From an uncultured Bacteroidales bacterium (lineage in GTDB: Bacteria > Bacteroidota > Bacteroidia > Bacteroidales > GWA2-32-17): a stretch of 55,125 nucleotides of DNA. The number at the start of each line of letters is the position of its first letter. Position 1 is the first letter of the stretch. The notes beneath the pieces are model-generated. The model saw only the letters and a list, made by a program, of their open reading frames with translations. It was not told the DNA's origin and searched no databases. The position numbers and the translations under genes were made by a program. The stretch spans positions 1-55,125 of the forward strand of contig CALGPK010000043.1 of assembly GCA_937960415.1 (NCBI GenBank), in the 5' to 3' direction. Below, piece after piece: positions 37,601 through 46,445 of the stretch.

Positions 37601-40176
37601 GCTTAAATGGAAATAATATGATGGTTGTTAACGGTTCAAGTATAGCCAATGTTGATATTTGGTGTCAAAACATACCTGTAATTCCTAACACTAATTATAT
37701 TTTTTCTGCCTGGATAACAAGTGTTCATCCCGACAACCCAGCAATTTTACAATTTTCAATAAATGGAAATTTAGTAGGCAATCCTTTTCAAGCCACACCC
37801 AATACATGCGATTGGCAACAATTTTTTGAATTATGGAATAGCGGCACCAATACCACAGCTAATATATGTATAACAAATCAGAATACTATACTTCAGGGAA
37901 ACGATTTTGCACTGGATGATATCTATTTTGCCCCAATCGTATATTGTAGCGATCAAGAAGTAATAACACTAACTGTTAACCCCTTACCAAATATAAGTAT
38001 AAGTGGCTCTACGCCTATATGCGAAGGCCAAAGTACTACCTTAACAGCAAATGGAGGAGTTGGTTATATTTGGGATACTGGCAATAATTCAAACAATATT
38101 ACGGTTAGTCCTACTATAAATACAACCTATCAAGTTACAGGAACCGATGCAAATGGATGTTCCAATACCGCAAGTTTTGCTGTAACTGTAATACCTATGC
38201 CCAATGCCAACGCAGGTCCCGACATATCTGTGTGTGGTTTATCTTATCAGCTTAATGCAACGCCTTCATTAGGTAATGGCAGCTGGTCTTCACTACAAAA
38301 TGTAAGTATCGTACCGGTAAATGACCCGAATGCCACTCTTACAGTAAATCAAACAGGAACTTATACATTAATATGGACAGAAGATAATCAGGGTTGTATC
38401 GATTCGGACACCGTTCTTATCAGTTTAACCAAAATACCTACCAGTGAGTTTACCATTGATTCTATTGCTTGCTTTGGTAATCAGTCGACGATACAATTTA
38501 CTGGTTATGCCGAAACAAACTCCATATATGCCTGGAACTTCGACGGAGGCAATGTTATGCCGGGGACAGGTCCCGGACCTCATCTAATTAGTTGGAATAC
38601 GCCTGGCATCCATACCATAAGTTTAACAGTTAGTACAAACGGATGTGCATCTACACCAACTCTATTACAAATATACAATCCTTCGCCCCTTGTAAGTAAT
38701 TTAAGCAAAACAGATGTTTTGTGTTACGGAGAAAGTACGGGTAACATCGATCTGATGGTAAATGGTGGTCGTCAACCTTATTCATATCATTGGAATAATG
38801 GAAGCTTTACCGAAGATTTGTCCAATGTACCTGCCGGTAACTATACTGTAACCATTACAGATGCAAGCGGTTGCACTCAACTAAATGCAATAACCATTCA
38901 TCAACCTTCGCAATTAGTAGCTACTATAACTCCCAGTCAATATATATGTATTGGGCAACCTGCGTATTTAACCTTAACTGCAATCGGGGGAACAAGCCCT
39001 TATCAATATTACTGGAATGGTCAACTTTCATCTGCCTCGCAAGCTGTTTTTCCACAAGTAACCACCAGTTATACGGGAAGTGTAGTTGATGCTAATGGTT
39101 GTTCAAGTCAGTTATTACAAACAACCGTTTATGTTGCTCCTCCAATAAATGTAAATCTTCTGGCAAACACCGATAAAGTTTGTCCGGGCGATCCTGTTAT
39201 GTTAACTCCTGTTATATGGGGAGGAGTAGGTCCGCCTTATGTTATTTACAACAACATGGGAGAAGTAGTAATACCTCCTATTTATATTTATCCTAATGAA
39301 AATGGTTGGTATGGTATTCGTGTTGAAGATGCTTGTGGGTCGTGGGATACAGCACAAGTATATATACAGGTTTATCCATTACCACCAATTAATATACTTG
39401 CCGATATTTTACAGGGTTGTGTGCCTCTAACGGTGCAATTCAACGAAATAAATCCCGATAGCGGACAAACATATTTATGGAACTTTGGTGATATGTCAAA
39501 TTTATCACTATCTAAAAATCCTGTTCATACCTATACCTCGCCGGGAGTGTTTGATGTAACTATAACTGTAACTTCTATAAATGGTTGCAAAAATACCGTT
39601 GTCTATAATGACCTTATAAATGTTTGGCCTAAGCCGAATGCAAAATTTATTTGGTCTCCTGAACTAGTAACAGAAATTAAACCCGAAATACAATTTACTA
39701 ATCTTTCTACTGGTGCTAGCTGGTATCAGTGGATGTTTGGTGATGGAGATTCATCCAGTATAGTTAATCCTTATCATCGCTATCCGGGTGTTGGCGAATA
39801 TCAAGTTCAACTAGTAGCTGTTTCAAACAAAGGATGCAAAGATACTGTTTATGCTGTAATTAAAGTACTCGAACAATACACATTTTATGCTCCAACTGCT
39901 TTTAGTCCGGATGGAGATAAAATTAATGACTTCTTCTATATTATCGCTCACGGTATTAAGGAAGAAGGATTTGAACTTAATATTTACGATCGTTGGGGCG
40001 AAATTATATGGAGTACACAAAAATTTTACAAAGATTTAGAACGTTCTGAAAAATGGGATGGACGTGCCAAAAATCATGAAATAGTCCCTGTTGGCACATA
40101 TACATGGCGATGTGTTTTTAGGGATAATTATGATAAAACACATGAAGAAGTAGGTGCTGTTAATATAATAAGATAG
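34681..40176 (+). CDS. Giant T9SS protein: DUF7948, SprB and PKD repeats, CHU_C (type B) signal
   Basis: An 1831-aa secreted protein with a signal peptide (MKTKIIVILWAIFISKLIFSQ). Residues ~38-260 match the DUF7948 start domain (FIENKGQFPD, YYLTPDGFIIQLD, ITYRNIYPNIDVEYI). Propeller-like repeats follow (~265-610), then SprB repeats at ~713-850 (GGNDGQA-x-I-x-P-x-GGQPPYTYLWSN) and again at ~1343-1410. A jelly-roll, carbohydrate-binding-like module lies at ~920-1090 (NLIQNGDFELG to ALDDIYF), and PKD domains at ~1573-1730 (YLWNFGDMSN, YQWMFGDGDSS). The gliding-associated CHU_C signal starts at ~1733 (APTAFSPDGDKINDFF). Probably a surface adhesin. Confidence 0.88.
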   Translation: MKTKIIVILWAIFISKLIFSQPRENASYTVWSSHLKSLNYFIENKGQFPDIEGEKVLFAYLGNREKYYLTPDGFIIQLDTIEIRKSPLRVFFDKILKNENEEKERENVKYINKFIHVKWKNANAANINIETDNKSDYYFTFTNFYQECYGFKKITYRNIYPNIDVEYIIPDNFSVGIKYNIILHPYSNPDNISLIYSGDVKSLSINHYGELVIENSIHSLKDKLIKSYYLQNPDSLINSSFIVNGNEVKFFVDRKDENQSIIIDPWLSGINLSGDDYGYDVEYDFDGNLYVYMRETASYRIVILKFSPAGNLIWSHIVISNYTYDGNFLLDKLANKMYVSEGFNGGGARAYRLNLNGVADGFWSQQNGSFREMWDMIFDCKMNRIIGVGGGTNSNLNGGLINPSNGAVSTANFTGVGGTCQDVVNGTVDNYGNVYVFFAVPTDGASMPVANKLMLLNPTLNGYIWSVNHGMYSFQECSNHHFISSPCDAYNSNAYNALDVNDSYLYMYDGRSLKAFDPQTGNAIAATSVGFSGQWYAPLSCGGIAVDDCNNIYVGGPNGNLLHYTFNGTSFSAPQNIPIGWPLNFVLDVKLDKNLNLLYVSGNNGVAVIHAAPSSTCYVNFVDIQYSCTGGGMANLTANVSTNLSNPVFNYTWYDINNNIIAQTNNSSSPTNSLNNVPNGTYIVKVHVNPFCGPILYDTLTFNCPICSGTTSSIDVSCYGGNDGQASITPNGGQPPYTYLWSNNDNHQTITGLSAGNYTVTLTDANNCTVSYTVTITQPNPLQLNIIPFSVICNGGNDGQATVYPTGGTPPYSYSWSNGQNFPTANNLQSGTYSVTVTDNNNCTISGSVNITEPAPLVVSLNASPLAVCPGDSITLTAQGAVLYQWQPSTYLSSDTGSIVTFSSLQPGTYNITATGYVPHIGNNLIQNGDFELGNAYFNSSYVYNNTIIGEGMYSITDNPNNVHPQFSLCSDHSLNGNNMMVVNGSSIANVDIWCQNIPVIPNTNYIFSAWITSVHPDNPAILQFSINGNLVGNPFQATPNTCDWQQFFELWNSGTNTTANICITNQNTILQGNDFALDDIYFAPIVYCSDQEVITLTVNPLPNISISGSTPICEGQSTTLTANGGVGYIWDTGNNSNNITVSPTINTTYQVTGTDANGCSNTASFAVTVIPMPNANAGPDISVCGLSYQLNATPSLGNGSWSSLQNVSIVPVNDPNATLTVNQTGTYTLIWTEDNQGCIDSDTVLISLTKIPTSEFTIDSIACFGNQSTIQFTGYAETNSIYAWNFDGGNVMPGTGPGPHLISWNTPGIHTISLTVSTNGCASTPTLLQIYNPSPLVSNLSKTDVLCYGESTGNIDLMVNGGRQPYSYHWNNGSFTEDLSNVPAGNYTVTITDASGCTQLNAITIHQPSQLVATITPSQYICIGQPAYLTLTAIGGTSPYQYYWNGQLSSASQAVFPQVTTSYTGSVVDANGCSSQLLQTTVYVAPPINVNLLANTDKVCPGDPVMLTPVIWGGVGPPYVIYNNMGEVVIPPIYIYPNENGWYGIRVEDACGSWDTAQVYIQVYPLPPINILADILQGCVPLTVQFNEINPDSGQTYLWNFGDMSNLSLSKNPVHTYTSPGVFDVTITVTSINGCKNTVVYNDLINVWPKPNAKFIWSPELVTEIKPEIQFTNLSTGASWYQWMFGDGDSSSIVNPYHRYPGVGEYQVQLVAVSNKGCKDTVYAVIKVLEQYTFYAPTAFSPDGDKINDFFYIIAHGIKEEGFELNIYDRWGEIIWSTQKFYKDLERSEKWDGRAKNHEIVPVGTYTWRCVFRDNYDKTHEEVGAVNIIR

Positions 40177-40183
40177 GTACTTA

Positions 40184-40230
40184 TTATATGATGACCTTTT
40201 ATCTTTAAAAGGCATAAATATATCATATAA
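40184..40230 (+). terminator. Stem-loop after the giant T9SS gene
   Basis: TTATATGAT (40184-40192) pairs with ATCATATAA (40222-40230), and CCTTTT (40195-40200) with AAAAGG (40207-40212), forming a two-part stem-loop 8 bp after the stop codon. There is no clean T-run after it, so it may be a transcript-end stabiliser rather than a classic terminator. The remaining gap to 40409 shows nothing else. Confidence 0.45.
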
Positions 40231-40409
40231 GAGTATTTTACATAGTAAATTGCAAGGGGTTCTTAAACCTAAATGATTTATCGTAAGCGATCAGGGTGAG
40301 CAAATATTAATGGATCTGTCAATCACATTACATCAGAAATTTTTTAATACAATCATAGGGTTAGATAATCACATTGTCAAGAATTTTATGCTTTGCAAAG
40401 GTTTTATCC

Positions 40410-41108
40410 CTATTCTATAAACTTATACCCTACACCTTTAATAGTTTCGATGTGTTCTTCGCCAATTTTTTCGCGTAGTTTGCGTATATGTACATCGATA
40501 GTTCGGTCGCCAACAATGATATCAGAGCCCCAGACTTTTGAATAAATCGTATCGCGATGTATGACTTGTTCGGGTTTAGAGGCAAGCAAAACCAGCAATT
40601 CAAATTCCTTACGCGGCAGTTTAATAGTTTTACCGTTTTTAATAACGATACGTTTGTCGATGTCAATGGTCAGATTGGTAAACACTAATTGTTGTGTACT
40701 GTTGTTTTTCGATGTAGATTTATGTCGTCTGAGTAGCGATTGGATTCTGGCTATTAGCACCTTGGGTTTTACGGGTTTGGTGATATAGTCGTCGGCGCCG
40801 GCTTCAAGTCCCGCAATATGCGAATAGTCTTCGTTGCGGGCAGTTAAGAATACAATAATACACTTGTTGATGGCAAATTCATCATGAGTTCGCAATTCTT
40901 CGCATACCTGCATCCCATCCATTTTGGGCATCATAATGTCGAGAAGGATAAGGTCGGGTTTAAACAAATGTGCTTTTTTTATAGCTTCTTCGCCGTCGTA
41001 TGCTGTTTCAACTTCATAACCTTCGCGAACTAAATTGTAGGTTAACATCTCTACAATATCTGGTTCGTCGTCAACAACCAGTATTCGTAATTTTTCGTTT
41101 TTACTCAT
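40410..41108 (-). CDS. OmpR/PhoB-type response regulator
   Basis: A 232-aa two-component regulator. The receiver domain (1-~125) has the acidic pair Asp13-Asp14, phospho-acceptor Asp57 (LLDIMMPKMDG), switch Thr in FLTA and Lys in ITKP. The C-terminal winged helix (~135-232) shows LPRKEFELLVLLASKP, DRTIDVHIRKLREKIG and TIKGVGYKF, all of the OmpR/PhoB class. The gene starts 4 bp after the histidine kinase gene, so the two form one operon. Targets are not shown; phosphate control is typical of close relatives but is inference. Confidence 0.93.
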   Translation of the reverse strand: MSKNEKLRILVVDDEPDIVEMLTYNLVREGYEVETAYDGEEAIKKAHLFKPDLILLDIMMPKMDGMQVCEELRTHDEFAINKCIIVFLTARNEDYSHIAGLEAGADDYITKPVKPKVLIARIQSLLRRHKSTSKNNSTQQLVFTNLTIDIDKRIVIKNGKTIKLPRKEFELLVLLASKPEQVIHRDTIYSKVWGSDIIVGDRTIDVHIRKLREKIGEEHIETIKGVGYKFIE

Positions 41109-41112
41109 ATAA

Positions 41113-42147
41113 TTAAGCTTTATCTAATGTGAAACTAAAAGAAGAACCTACGCCGTATGTGCTTTTTACGTAAATAGTTTGATGGTGCGATTCGAGAATG
41201 TGTTTTACAATAGCCAATCCCAAACCGGTACCACCATACTCGCGACTGCGACTTTTATCCACTCTAAAAAATCGTTCGAAAATGCGATTCAGATACTTTT
41301 CTTCGATGCCTATGCCGTTATCCGATATTTCTACCAATACTTTTTCGTTAAGGTCGTGTAAATAGACCGTTGTTTTGCCATTGTCTTTACCATAATTAAT
41401 TGAATTAAGCAGTAAATTGTAAATCACATCGGCAATACGCTGACGATCGGCTCTAACGATGTATGTTTTGGTAGGATTAATAAGGAAAAATTTTATACCT
41501 CGCTTGTTGGCTTTATTTTCAAGCATTTCGAACATTTCGCGAATAAGTACAGCGATGTCAAAATTTTCAAAATTGAGCTTCAGTTCACCGTTTTCAATAT
41601 TCGAAATGTTTTCTAAATCTTGTATAATCGAAATCATTCGATTGACGTTCTTTTCAGCCTTTTCTAGAAAGGTTCGATTTATTTGGGGATCGTCTATGCC
41701 TCCATCGAGTAATGTTGTAATGTAGCCCTGAATTGAAAAAAGAGGCGTTTTTAATTCGTGCGAAACATTCGATAAAAATTCACGGCGAAATTTTTCGTTT
41801 TTCTTAAGTCTATCTATTTCGTTGTTTTTCTGAACCACCCAATTTGCAACATCAATATTTGCTTTTTTTAGAATATTTAAAGATTTTTTAAAACTCTCTT
41901 CTTCTTTTGGTTGCGAAATAATTTTGTATAATGGATAAATCTTGTGAATTAATAGTTTGCTGACTAATAAAAAGGAAGTACCATAAGTCAATGCATAAAC
42001 CATGGGAAGCATTATCCAAACCCACCATGGAATGGAAATATGGGAAATAAAAAAATTTAGTAAAACACAAAAAATAGCTAATATTAAAGTAACGATCGTT
42101 GCCAGTAAAAACGAAATTCGTCCAGGCGTATAAATTTCAATTTTCAT
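41113..42147 (-). CDS. PhoR-like sensor histidine kinase
   Basis: A 344-aa membrane kinase. Two transmembrane segments (~12-35 and ~41-66) have almost no periplasmic loop between them, so signal input is probably intramembrane or cytoplasmic. A linker coil leads to the H-box SHELKTPLFSIQGY with phospho-His130. The ATPase part has NLLLNSINYG (N-box), DNGIGIEEKYLNRIFERFFRV (G1/F) and GTGLGLAIV (G2). It is encoded ahead of its regulator, the reverse of the common order. It is divergent from pepP with a 60 bp shared promoter region. Confidence 0.92.
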   Translation of the reverse strand: MKIEIYTPGRISFLLATIVTLILAIFCVLLNFFISHISIPWWVWIMLPMVYALTYGTSFLLVSKLLIHKIYPLYKIISQPKEEESFKKSLNILKKANIDVANWVVQKNNEIDRLKKNEKFRREFLSNVSHELKTPLFSIQGYITTLLDGGIDDPQINRTFLEKAEKNVNRMISIIQDLENISNIENGELKLNFENFDIAVLIREMFEMLENKANKRGIKFFLINPTKTYIVRADRQRIADVIYNLLLNSINYGKDNGKTTVYLHDLNEKVLVEISDNGIGIEEKYLNRIFERFFRVDKSRSREYGGTGLGLAIVKHILESHHQTIYVKSTYGVGSSFSFTLDKA

Positions 42148-42163
42148 TAAACTTAAAAATCAT

Positions 42164-42196
42164 TACTTTTGCAACAGCGGTAAAAATACAAAGTTA
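42164..42196. promoter_or_regulatory. Divergent -7 elements between the kinase and pepP
   Basis: TACTTTTG on plus (42164-42171) faces pepP, and TAACTTTG on minus (42196-42189) faces the kinase gene. Both fit TAnnTTTG and overlap the small shared region, so binding at one could affect the other. No well-spaced TTTG upstream element is seen for either. Confidence 0.4.
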
Positions 42197-42207
42197 ATAT
42201 TAATATA

Positions 42208-43626
42208 ATGTTAAATTTAAAAAATATGTTTAGCAAAAATACGTATGTAGAACGAAGAAAGAAATTAATTTCGCTGGTTAAAGAAGGCATCATTTTATTG
42301 TTAGGCAATAAAGAATCTTCGTTAAATTATCCGGCTAATTGCTATCCCTTTCGTCAGGATAGCAGTTTCTTGTATTTTGTGGGTTTAAATTTGCCCGATT
42401 TGGCTGTTATTATTAGTATTAACGATGGACAGGTTACGCTATATGGCGACGATGTTGATATTAACGACGTTATTTGGATGGGTAGCCAACCCTCGATAAA
42501 CGAACTTGCTTCCATGTCTGGTATCGAAAAAACGAAACCTTATGCAGCGTTAGCCAAAGATTTAAAAGACTTTCAAAGCAAAAAAACGACGATTCATTAT
42601 TTGCCACCTTACCGCGATGCAAACAAAATTTTGCTCAATGAGTGGCTGCAAATACCATTTTCTGAATTAAAGGTAAACGCTTCTACTGAGCTTTGTAAGG
42701 CAGTTACCATGTTACGTTCGGTCAAAGAACCACAAGAAATAGAACATCTTGATCGAATTATGGATGTAGCTTACCAAATGCACACTACCGCTATGCACAT
42801 GGCTCATGAAGGTGTGTGGGAACAAACTATAGCAGGAACTATCGAAGGTATTGCCCTTCAGCATGGAGCACGTGTTTCATTTCCGGTAATCTTATCGAAG
42901 CATGGCGAAATTTTACACAATCATCATCATGGCAATGTGCTTAAAAAAGGAGATTTATTGCTTTGCGATGCCGGATTTGAGTCGTTCGAAGGCTACGCTA
43001 CCGATCATACACGTACAATACCTGTTGGAGGAGAATTTAGCTTACAACAAAAAGAAATTTATCAAATAGTATTAAGTGCTCAAAAAAAAGCATTAGAAAT
43101 GCTAAAGCCCGGCATTTATTTTCGTGATATACATATCGCTGCATGTATTGAAATTGCCAGAGGGCTAACAGAATTGGGTATCATGAAAGGCAATTACAAC
43201 GAAGCGGTACGTTGTGGGGCACATGCTCTTTTCTTTCCTCATGGTTTGGGACACATGATGGGGCTCGATGTACACGATATGGAAGATATTGGCGAACAAT
43301 ATGTTGGTTACGACGAAACTATTCAACGGAGTCAAGAATTTGGTCTGGCATATTTGCGTTTTGCCAAAAAACTACAACCGGGTTATGTATTGACAGTAGA
43401 ACCCGGCATATATTTTATTCCGGCACTTATTGACCTCTGGAAAAGCGAGAAGAAACATGTCGATTTTATCAATTACGACAAATTAGAGCAGTATCGGCAT
43501 TTTGGTGGTATTCGCCTCGAAGATGATGTGTTAATAACCAGCGAATCGTATAAAATTCTTGGGAAAAAACGCATCCCCATAGAAATACATGATGTAGAGC
43601 AAGAAGTTAAAAAAATATATCTTTAA
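42208..43626 (+). CDS. pepP: Aminopeptidase P family metallopeptidase
   Basis: A 472-aa enzyme that cuts X-Pro N-terminal bonds. The N-terminal creatinase-like domain (~1-170) has YPFRQDSSFLYFVGL. The pita-bread catalytic domain carries the metal ligands in order: LLCDAGFE (Asp), ATDHTRT (Asp), FPHGLGHMMGLDVHD (His), TVEPGIYF (Glu) and GGIRLEDDVL (Glu). The start may be Met1 at 42208 or Met7 at 42226 (MFSKNTYVERR, the more usual family opening). It leads a run with the next three genes. Confidence 0.92.
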   Translation: MLNLKNMFSKNTYVERRKKLISLVKEGIILLLGNKESSLNYPANCYPFRQDSSFLYFVGLNLPDLAVIISINDGQVTLYGDDVDINDVIWMGSQPSINELASMSGIEKTKPYAALAKDLKDFQSKKTTIHYLPPYRDANKILLNEWLQIPFSELKVNASTELCKAVTMLRSVKEPQEIEHLDRIMDVAYQMHTTAMHMAHEGVWEQTIAGTIEGIALQHGARVSFPVILSKHGEILHNHHHGNVLKKGDLLLCDAGFESFEGYATDHTRTIPVGGEFSLQQKEIYQIVLSAQKKALEMLKPGIYFRDIHIAACIEIARGLTELGIMKGNYNEAVRCGAHALFFPHGLGHMMGLDVHDMEDIGEQYVGYDETIQRSQEFGLAYLRFAKKLQPGYVLTVEPGIYFIPALIDLWKSEKKHVDFINYDKLEQYRHFGGIRLEDDVLITSESYKILGKKRIPIEIHDVEQEVKKIYL

Positions 43627-43627
43627 T

Positions 43628-44386
43628 ATGGCCTTATCATATATTCATTTCGGCGAAGGCAATACGCTGGTGTTTTTACATGGCTACCTCGAGAACAAAT
43701 TTTTGTGGAAAGACATAATATTGGCGTTAAAAAATAATCACTCGTATTGTATCGACTTACCTGGTTGCGGAGAATCTCAGATTCAGGAAAATCAAACCAT
43801 CGACTCAATGGCTGCTGCTGTAAAACAAACACTAGATGAAGTTAAAATACAGCATGCTGTTATGATTGGACATTCGATGGGCGGATACGTGGCTCTTAGT
43901 TTTGCCGAACAATTTCCGGAGTATTTAAAAGGACTTATTTTGCTTCATTCACACCCTTTTGCCGATTCGGACGAGAAAAAACAAAGCAGGATGCAAGAAA
44001 TAGAGCTTGTTCGTCAAGGAAAAAAATCGCTTCTTGTGCAAAATTTTTTGCCCAAATTGTATGCACCGCATTATAAAGATGAACAAGCTTTCGAAAATAG
44101 CCGCATTATGGCCGAAACAACATGCCCACAAGGAATGATAGCTTGCCTTAAAGCAATGTCCGAACGAAAAGATCGAAGTCATCTGCTTCATATCTTGCCC
44201 TTTCCTGTATTATGGATATACGGTAAACACGACCAGTTATTTCATTATGAAATGGCTGAACAGTTTAAAACTAAAAATCAGCAGTTAATAAAAATACTTC
44301 TGAATAACGCCGGACACATGGGCATGTTCGAGGCTAAAGACGAAGTGATAAAAGCCATCAAACACTTTTTGAAAATATGTTATTAA
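43628..44386 (+). CDS. Alpha/beta hydrolase
   Basis: A 252-aa hydrolase. LVFLHGYLENKFLW (~14-27) gives the oxyanion loop, the nucleophile elbow is GHSMGG with Ser83, the acid is probably the Asp in IYGKHDQLF, and the His is in NNAGHMGMFE (~233). It is close to the 'alpha/beta hydrolase fold' esterases of unspecific substrate. The start is 1 bp after the pepP stop, and the end overlaps ispG by 10 bp, so it is co-transcribed; a link to isoprenoid synthesis is not implied. Confidence 0.87.
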   Translation: MALSYIHFGEGNTLVFLHGYLENKFLWKDIILALKNNHSYCIDLPGCGESQIQENQTIDSMAAAVKQTLDEVKIQHAVMIGHSMGGYVALSFAEQFPEYLKGLILLHSHPFADSDEKKQSRMQEIELVRQGKKSLLVQNFLPKLYAPHYKDEQAFENSRIMAETTCPQGMIACLKAMSERKDRSHLLHILPFPVLWIYGKHDQLFHYEMAEQFKTKNQQLIKILLNNAGHMGMFEAKDEVIKAIKHFLKICY

Positions 44387-45975
44387 ACCATCATTCTTTT
44401 TTGTCGTTTACTACTTATCGTCGAGTTCGTACTAAACAAATAAATGTAGGTAATGTTTCCATTGGTGGCAGTGCTCCTATTCGCATACAAACCATGACTA
44501 ATACAGCTACTACAAATGTAAATGAGACCTTCCATCAAATAAAGTTGCTATATGAAAGTGGAGCAGAATTGGTACGCATTGCAGTGCCTTCGTTGTCGAA
44601 TGTAGAAGCCATTAGGCAGATTATGTTACGGCTTAAACAAGAGAATATTTCTATACCAGTCATTGCCGATGTTCATTTCAATCCCATAATTGCTGAGCGT
44701 GTTGCTCCTTTTGTTTCAAAAGTTCGTATCAATCCGGGTAATTATGTAAATCGCTCCATATCGCAACAGAAAAAAGAATATTCACCCTGTGAAATAGAAT
44801 CGGAAAAGGAACAAATACGCAGTAAATTTATCCCGTTAATTAAAATTTGCAAACAATATGGCACAGCAATTCGTATAGGAATAAACTTTGCATCGCTGCC
44901 ATGGCGTATTGTAAATGAATACGGCAACACGCCCAAAGCCATGATTGCCTCGGCATTGGAATTTTTCGAAATTTGTCGTTCTGAAAATTTTCAGCAGCTT
45001 ATTTTTTCGTTCAAAGCTAGCGATGTTAGGCAAACCATCTATGCCAACCGTTTGTATGTAAAAGAAATGCTCGAGCATTATGACGAGGTGTATCCCTTGC
45101 ACGTGGGAATTACCGAAGCAGGCATGGACTTAGAGGGCACCATAAAATCTATTATTGGCATAGGCACACTGCTTCACGATGGTATTGGCGATACGATTAG
45201 AGTTTCTCTTACTGGCAATCCAATCAAAGAAATACCTGTTGCAACAAACATTATTAAATTGTTACAGCACAACACTCATCAAAAATTTTTGTCTCAGCCT
45301 TATTTTCACAATCCTTTTACTTACGACAAACGGAAAAAACTACCTGACAGCGTAACGTCTATAAGGTGGGGCGTTTGTCTGGCTGGTGAACCTTTGCCTT
45401 TTAATAATTCAGAGGAAGTTTTTTTTGTTCATGCTGATGAAAATTATTATGCTCTGCGAAGCCGATTATTGCCTTTACTTAACAATTCTAAACCTATAAT
45501 GTTCCTGGTTAATGCTACTCAAACGAACCATTACGAAGCTTTTGCACTTAACATTGGCAATCTGCTTGCCGAAGGCTTAATCGAAGGGGTATATGTACAA
45601 ACAAACGAAGAAAATCGTGAATACTGGCATCAAATATTGCAAACGGTTTTACAAGAAAGCGGAGCATATCGGGTTTCGAATGAGTACATCTCTTGTCCAT
45701 CGTGTGCCCGAACACTATTTGATATAGAAACGGTAGCAAAACAGGTTAAGGATGCTACCAAACATATTAAAGGCTATAAAATAGCAGTAATGGGTTGTAT
45801 TGTTAATGGTCCGGGCGAAATGCACGATGCCGATTTTGGCATTGTAGGAGCTGGACAAAACAAAGCAAACCTTTACAAGCAAGGCAAGCTGATTGCCCAA
45901 AACTTGCTGATTAGCGATGCCATCGAACAAATGTTGCAACTTATTTATGAAAATAGCCATCGTAGCCATAGGTAA
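44377..45975 (+). CDS. ispG: (E)-4-hydroxy-3-methylbut-2-enyl-diphosphate synthase
   Basis: A 532-aa Fe-S enzyme of the MEP isoprenoid pathway. The TIM-barrel domain opens with GSAPIRIQTMTNTAT and includes RIAVPSL, IPVIADVHFNP and VRINPGNY. The C-terminal Fe-S domain has SCPSCARTLFD and VMGCIVNGPGEMHDADFGIVG, with the three cluster Cys. It is longer than the ~370-aa E. coli type because it holds the extra central domain seen in Bacteroidota, Chlorobi and plants, yet is shorter than the ~600-aa forms I know, so the insert is trimmed. The 3' end overlaps rlmH by 29 bp. Confidence 0.95.
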   Translation: MLLNHHSFLSFTTYRRVRTKQINVGNVSIGGSAPIRIQTMTNTATTNVNETFHQIKLLYESGAELVRIAVPSLSNVEAIRQIMLRLKQENISIPVIADVHFNPIIAERVAPFVSKVRINPGNYVNRSISQQKKEYSPCEIESEKEQIRSKFIPLIKICKQYGTAIRIGINFASLPWRIVNEYGNTPKAMIASALEFFEICRSENFQQLIFSFKASDVRQTIYANRLYVKEMLEHYDEVYPLHVGITEAGMDLEGTIKSIIGIGTLLHDGIGDTIRVSLTGNPIKEIPVATNIIKLLQHNTHQKFLSQPYFHNPFTYDKRKKLPDSVTSIRWGVCLAGEPLPFNNSEEVFFVHADENYYALRSRLLPLLNNSKPIMFLVNATQTNHYEAFALNIGNLLAEGLIEGVYVQTNEENREYWHQILQTVLQESGAYRVSNEYISCPSCARTLFDIETVAKQVKDATKHIKGYKIAVMGCIVNGPGEMHDADFGIVGAGQNKANLYKQGKLIAQNLLISDAIEQMLQLIYENSHRSHR

Positions 45976-46414
45976 AACCGACGAAGAATATCTTAACGAG
46001 GGCATAGAGCAATACATTAAACGAATTTCTGCCTTTGTTCCTATTGACTTGGATATAATCATAGAACCCAAAAATCACTGTAAGCTTTCTATTAGCGAAC
46101 AAATAGAACAAGAGGCTAAATGGATAACAAATAAGCTTCATACGCAAGATATGGTTGTTTTGCTCGACGAAAGAGGTAAGGCATACAGTTCGGTTGAGTT
46201 TTCGAAGCAAATGGAACGATGGCTTCAGATGAGCAAACGTCGTTTGGTGTTTGTAATTGGCGGAAGCTTTGGCATTCACGAGTCATTGAAATCAAATTAT
46301 AGCATGCTGTCATTATCGGCTATGACATTTAATCATCAGATGATACGACTTTTTTTGCTCGAACAAATATACAGAGCTTTGACCATCATAAAAGGACATC
46401 CGTATCATAAGTAA
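45947..46414 (+). CDS. rlmH: 23S rRNA (pseudouridine1915-N3)-methyltransferase
   Basis: A 155-aa SPOUT methyltransferase that modifies helix 69 of 23S rRNA. I start it at ATG 45947 (MKIAIVAIGKTDEEYL), which matches the family start; an upstream TTG-type extension has no support. MVVLLDERGKAYSS and FVIGGSFGIHESL (the SAM-binding knot) and the ending RLFLLEQIYRA-x-TIIKGHPYHK are diagnostic. It overlaps the end of ispG in another frame, suggesting coupled translation. Confidence 0.95.
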   Translation: MKIAIVAIGKTDEEYLNEGIEQYIKRISAFVPIDLDIIIEPKNHCKLSISEQIEQEAKWITNKLHTQDMVVLLDERGKAYSSVEFSKQMERWLQMSKRRLVFVIGGSFGIHESLKSNYSMLSLSAMTFNHQMIRLFLLEQIYRALTIIKGHPYHK

Positions 46415-46445
46415 ACGGTGTATTGTAAAAATATAATGGAATTAT

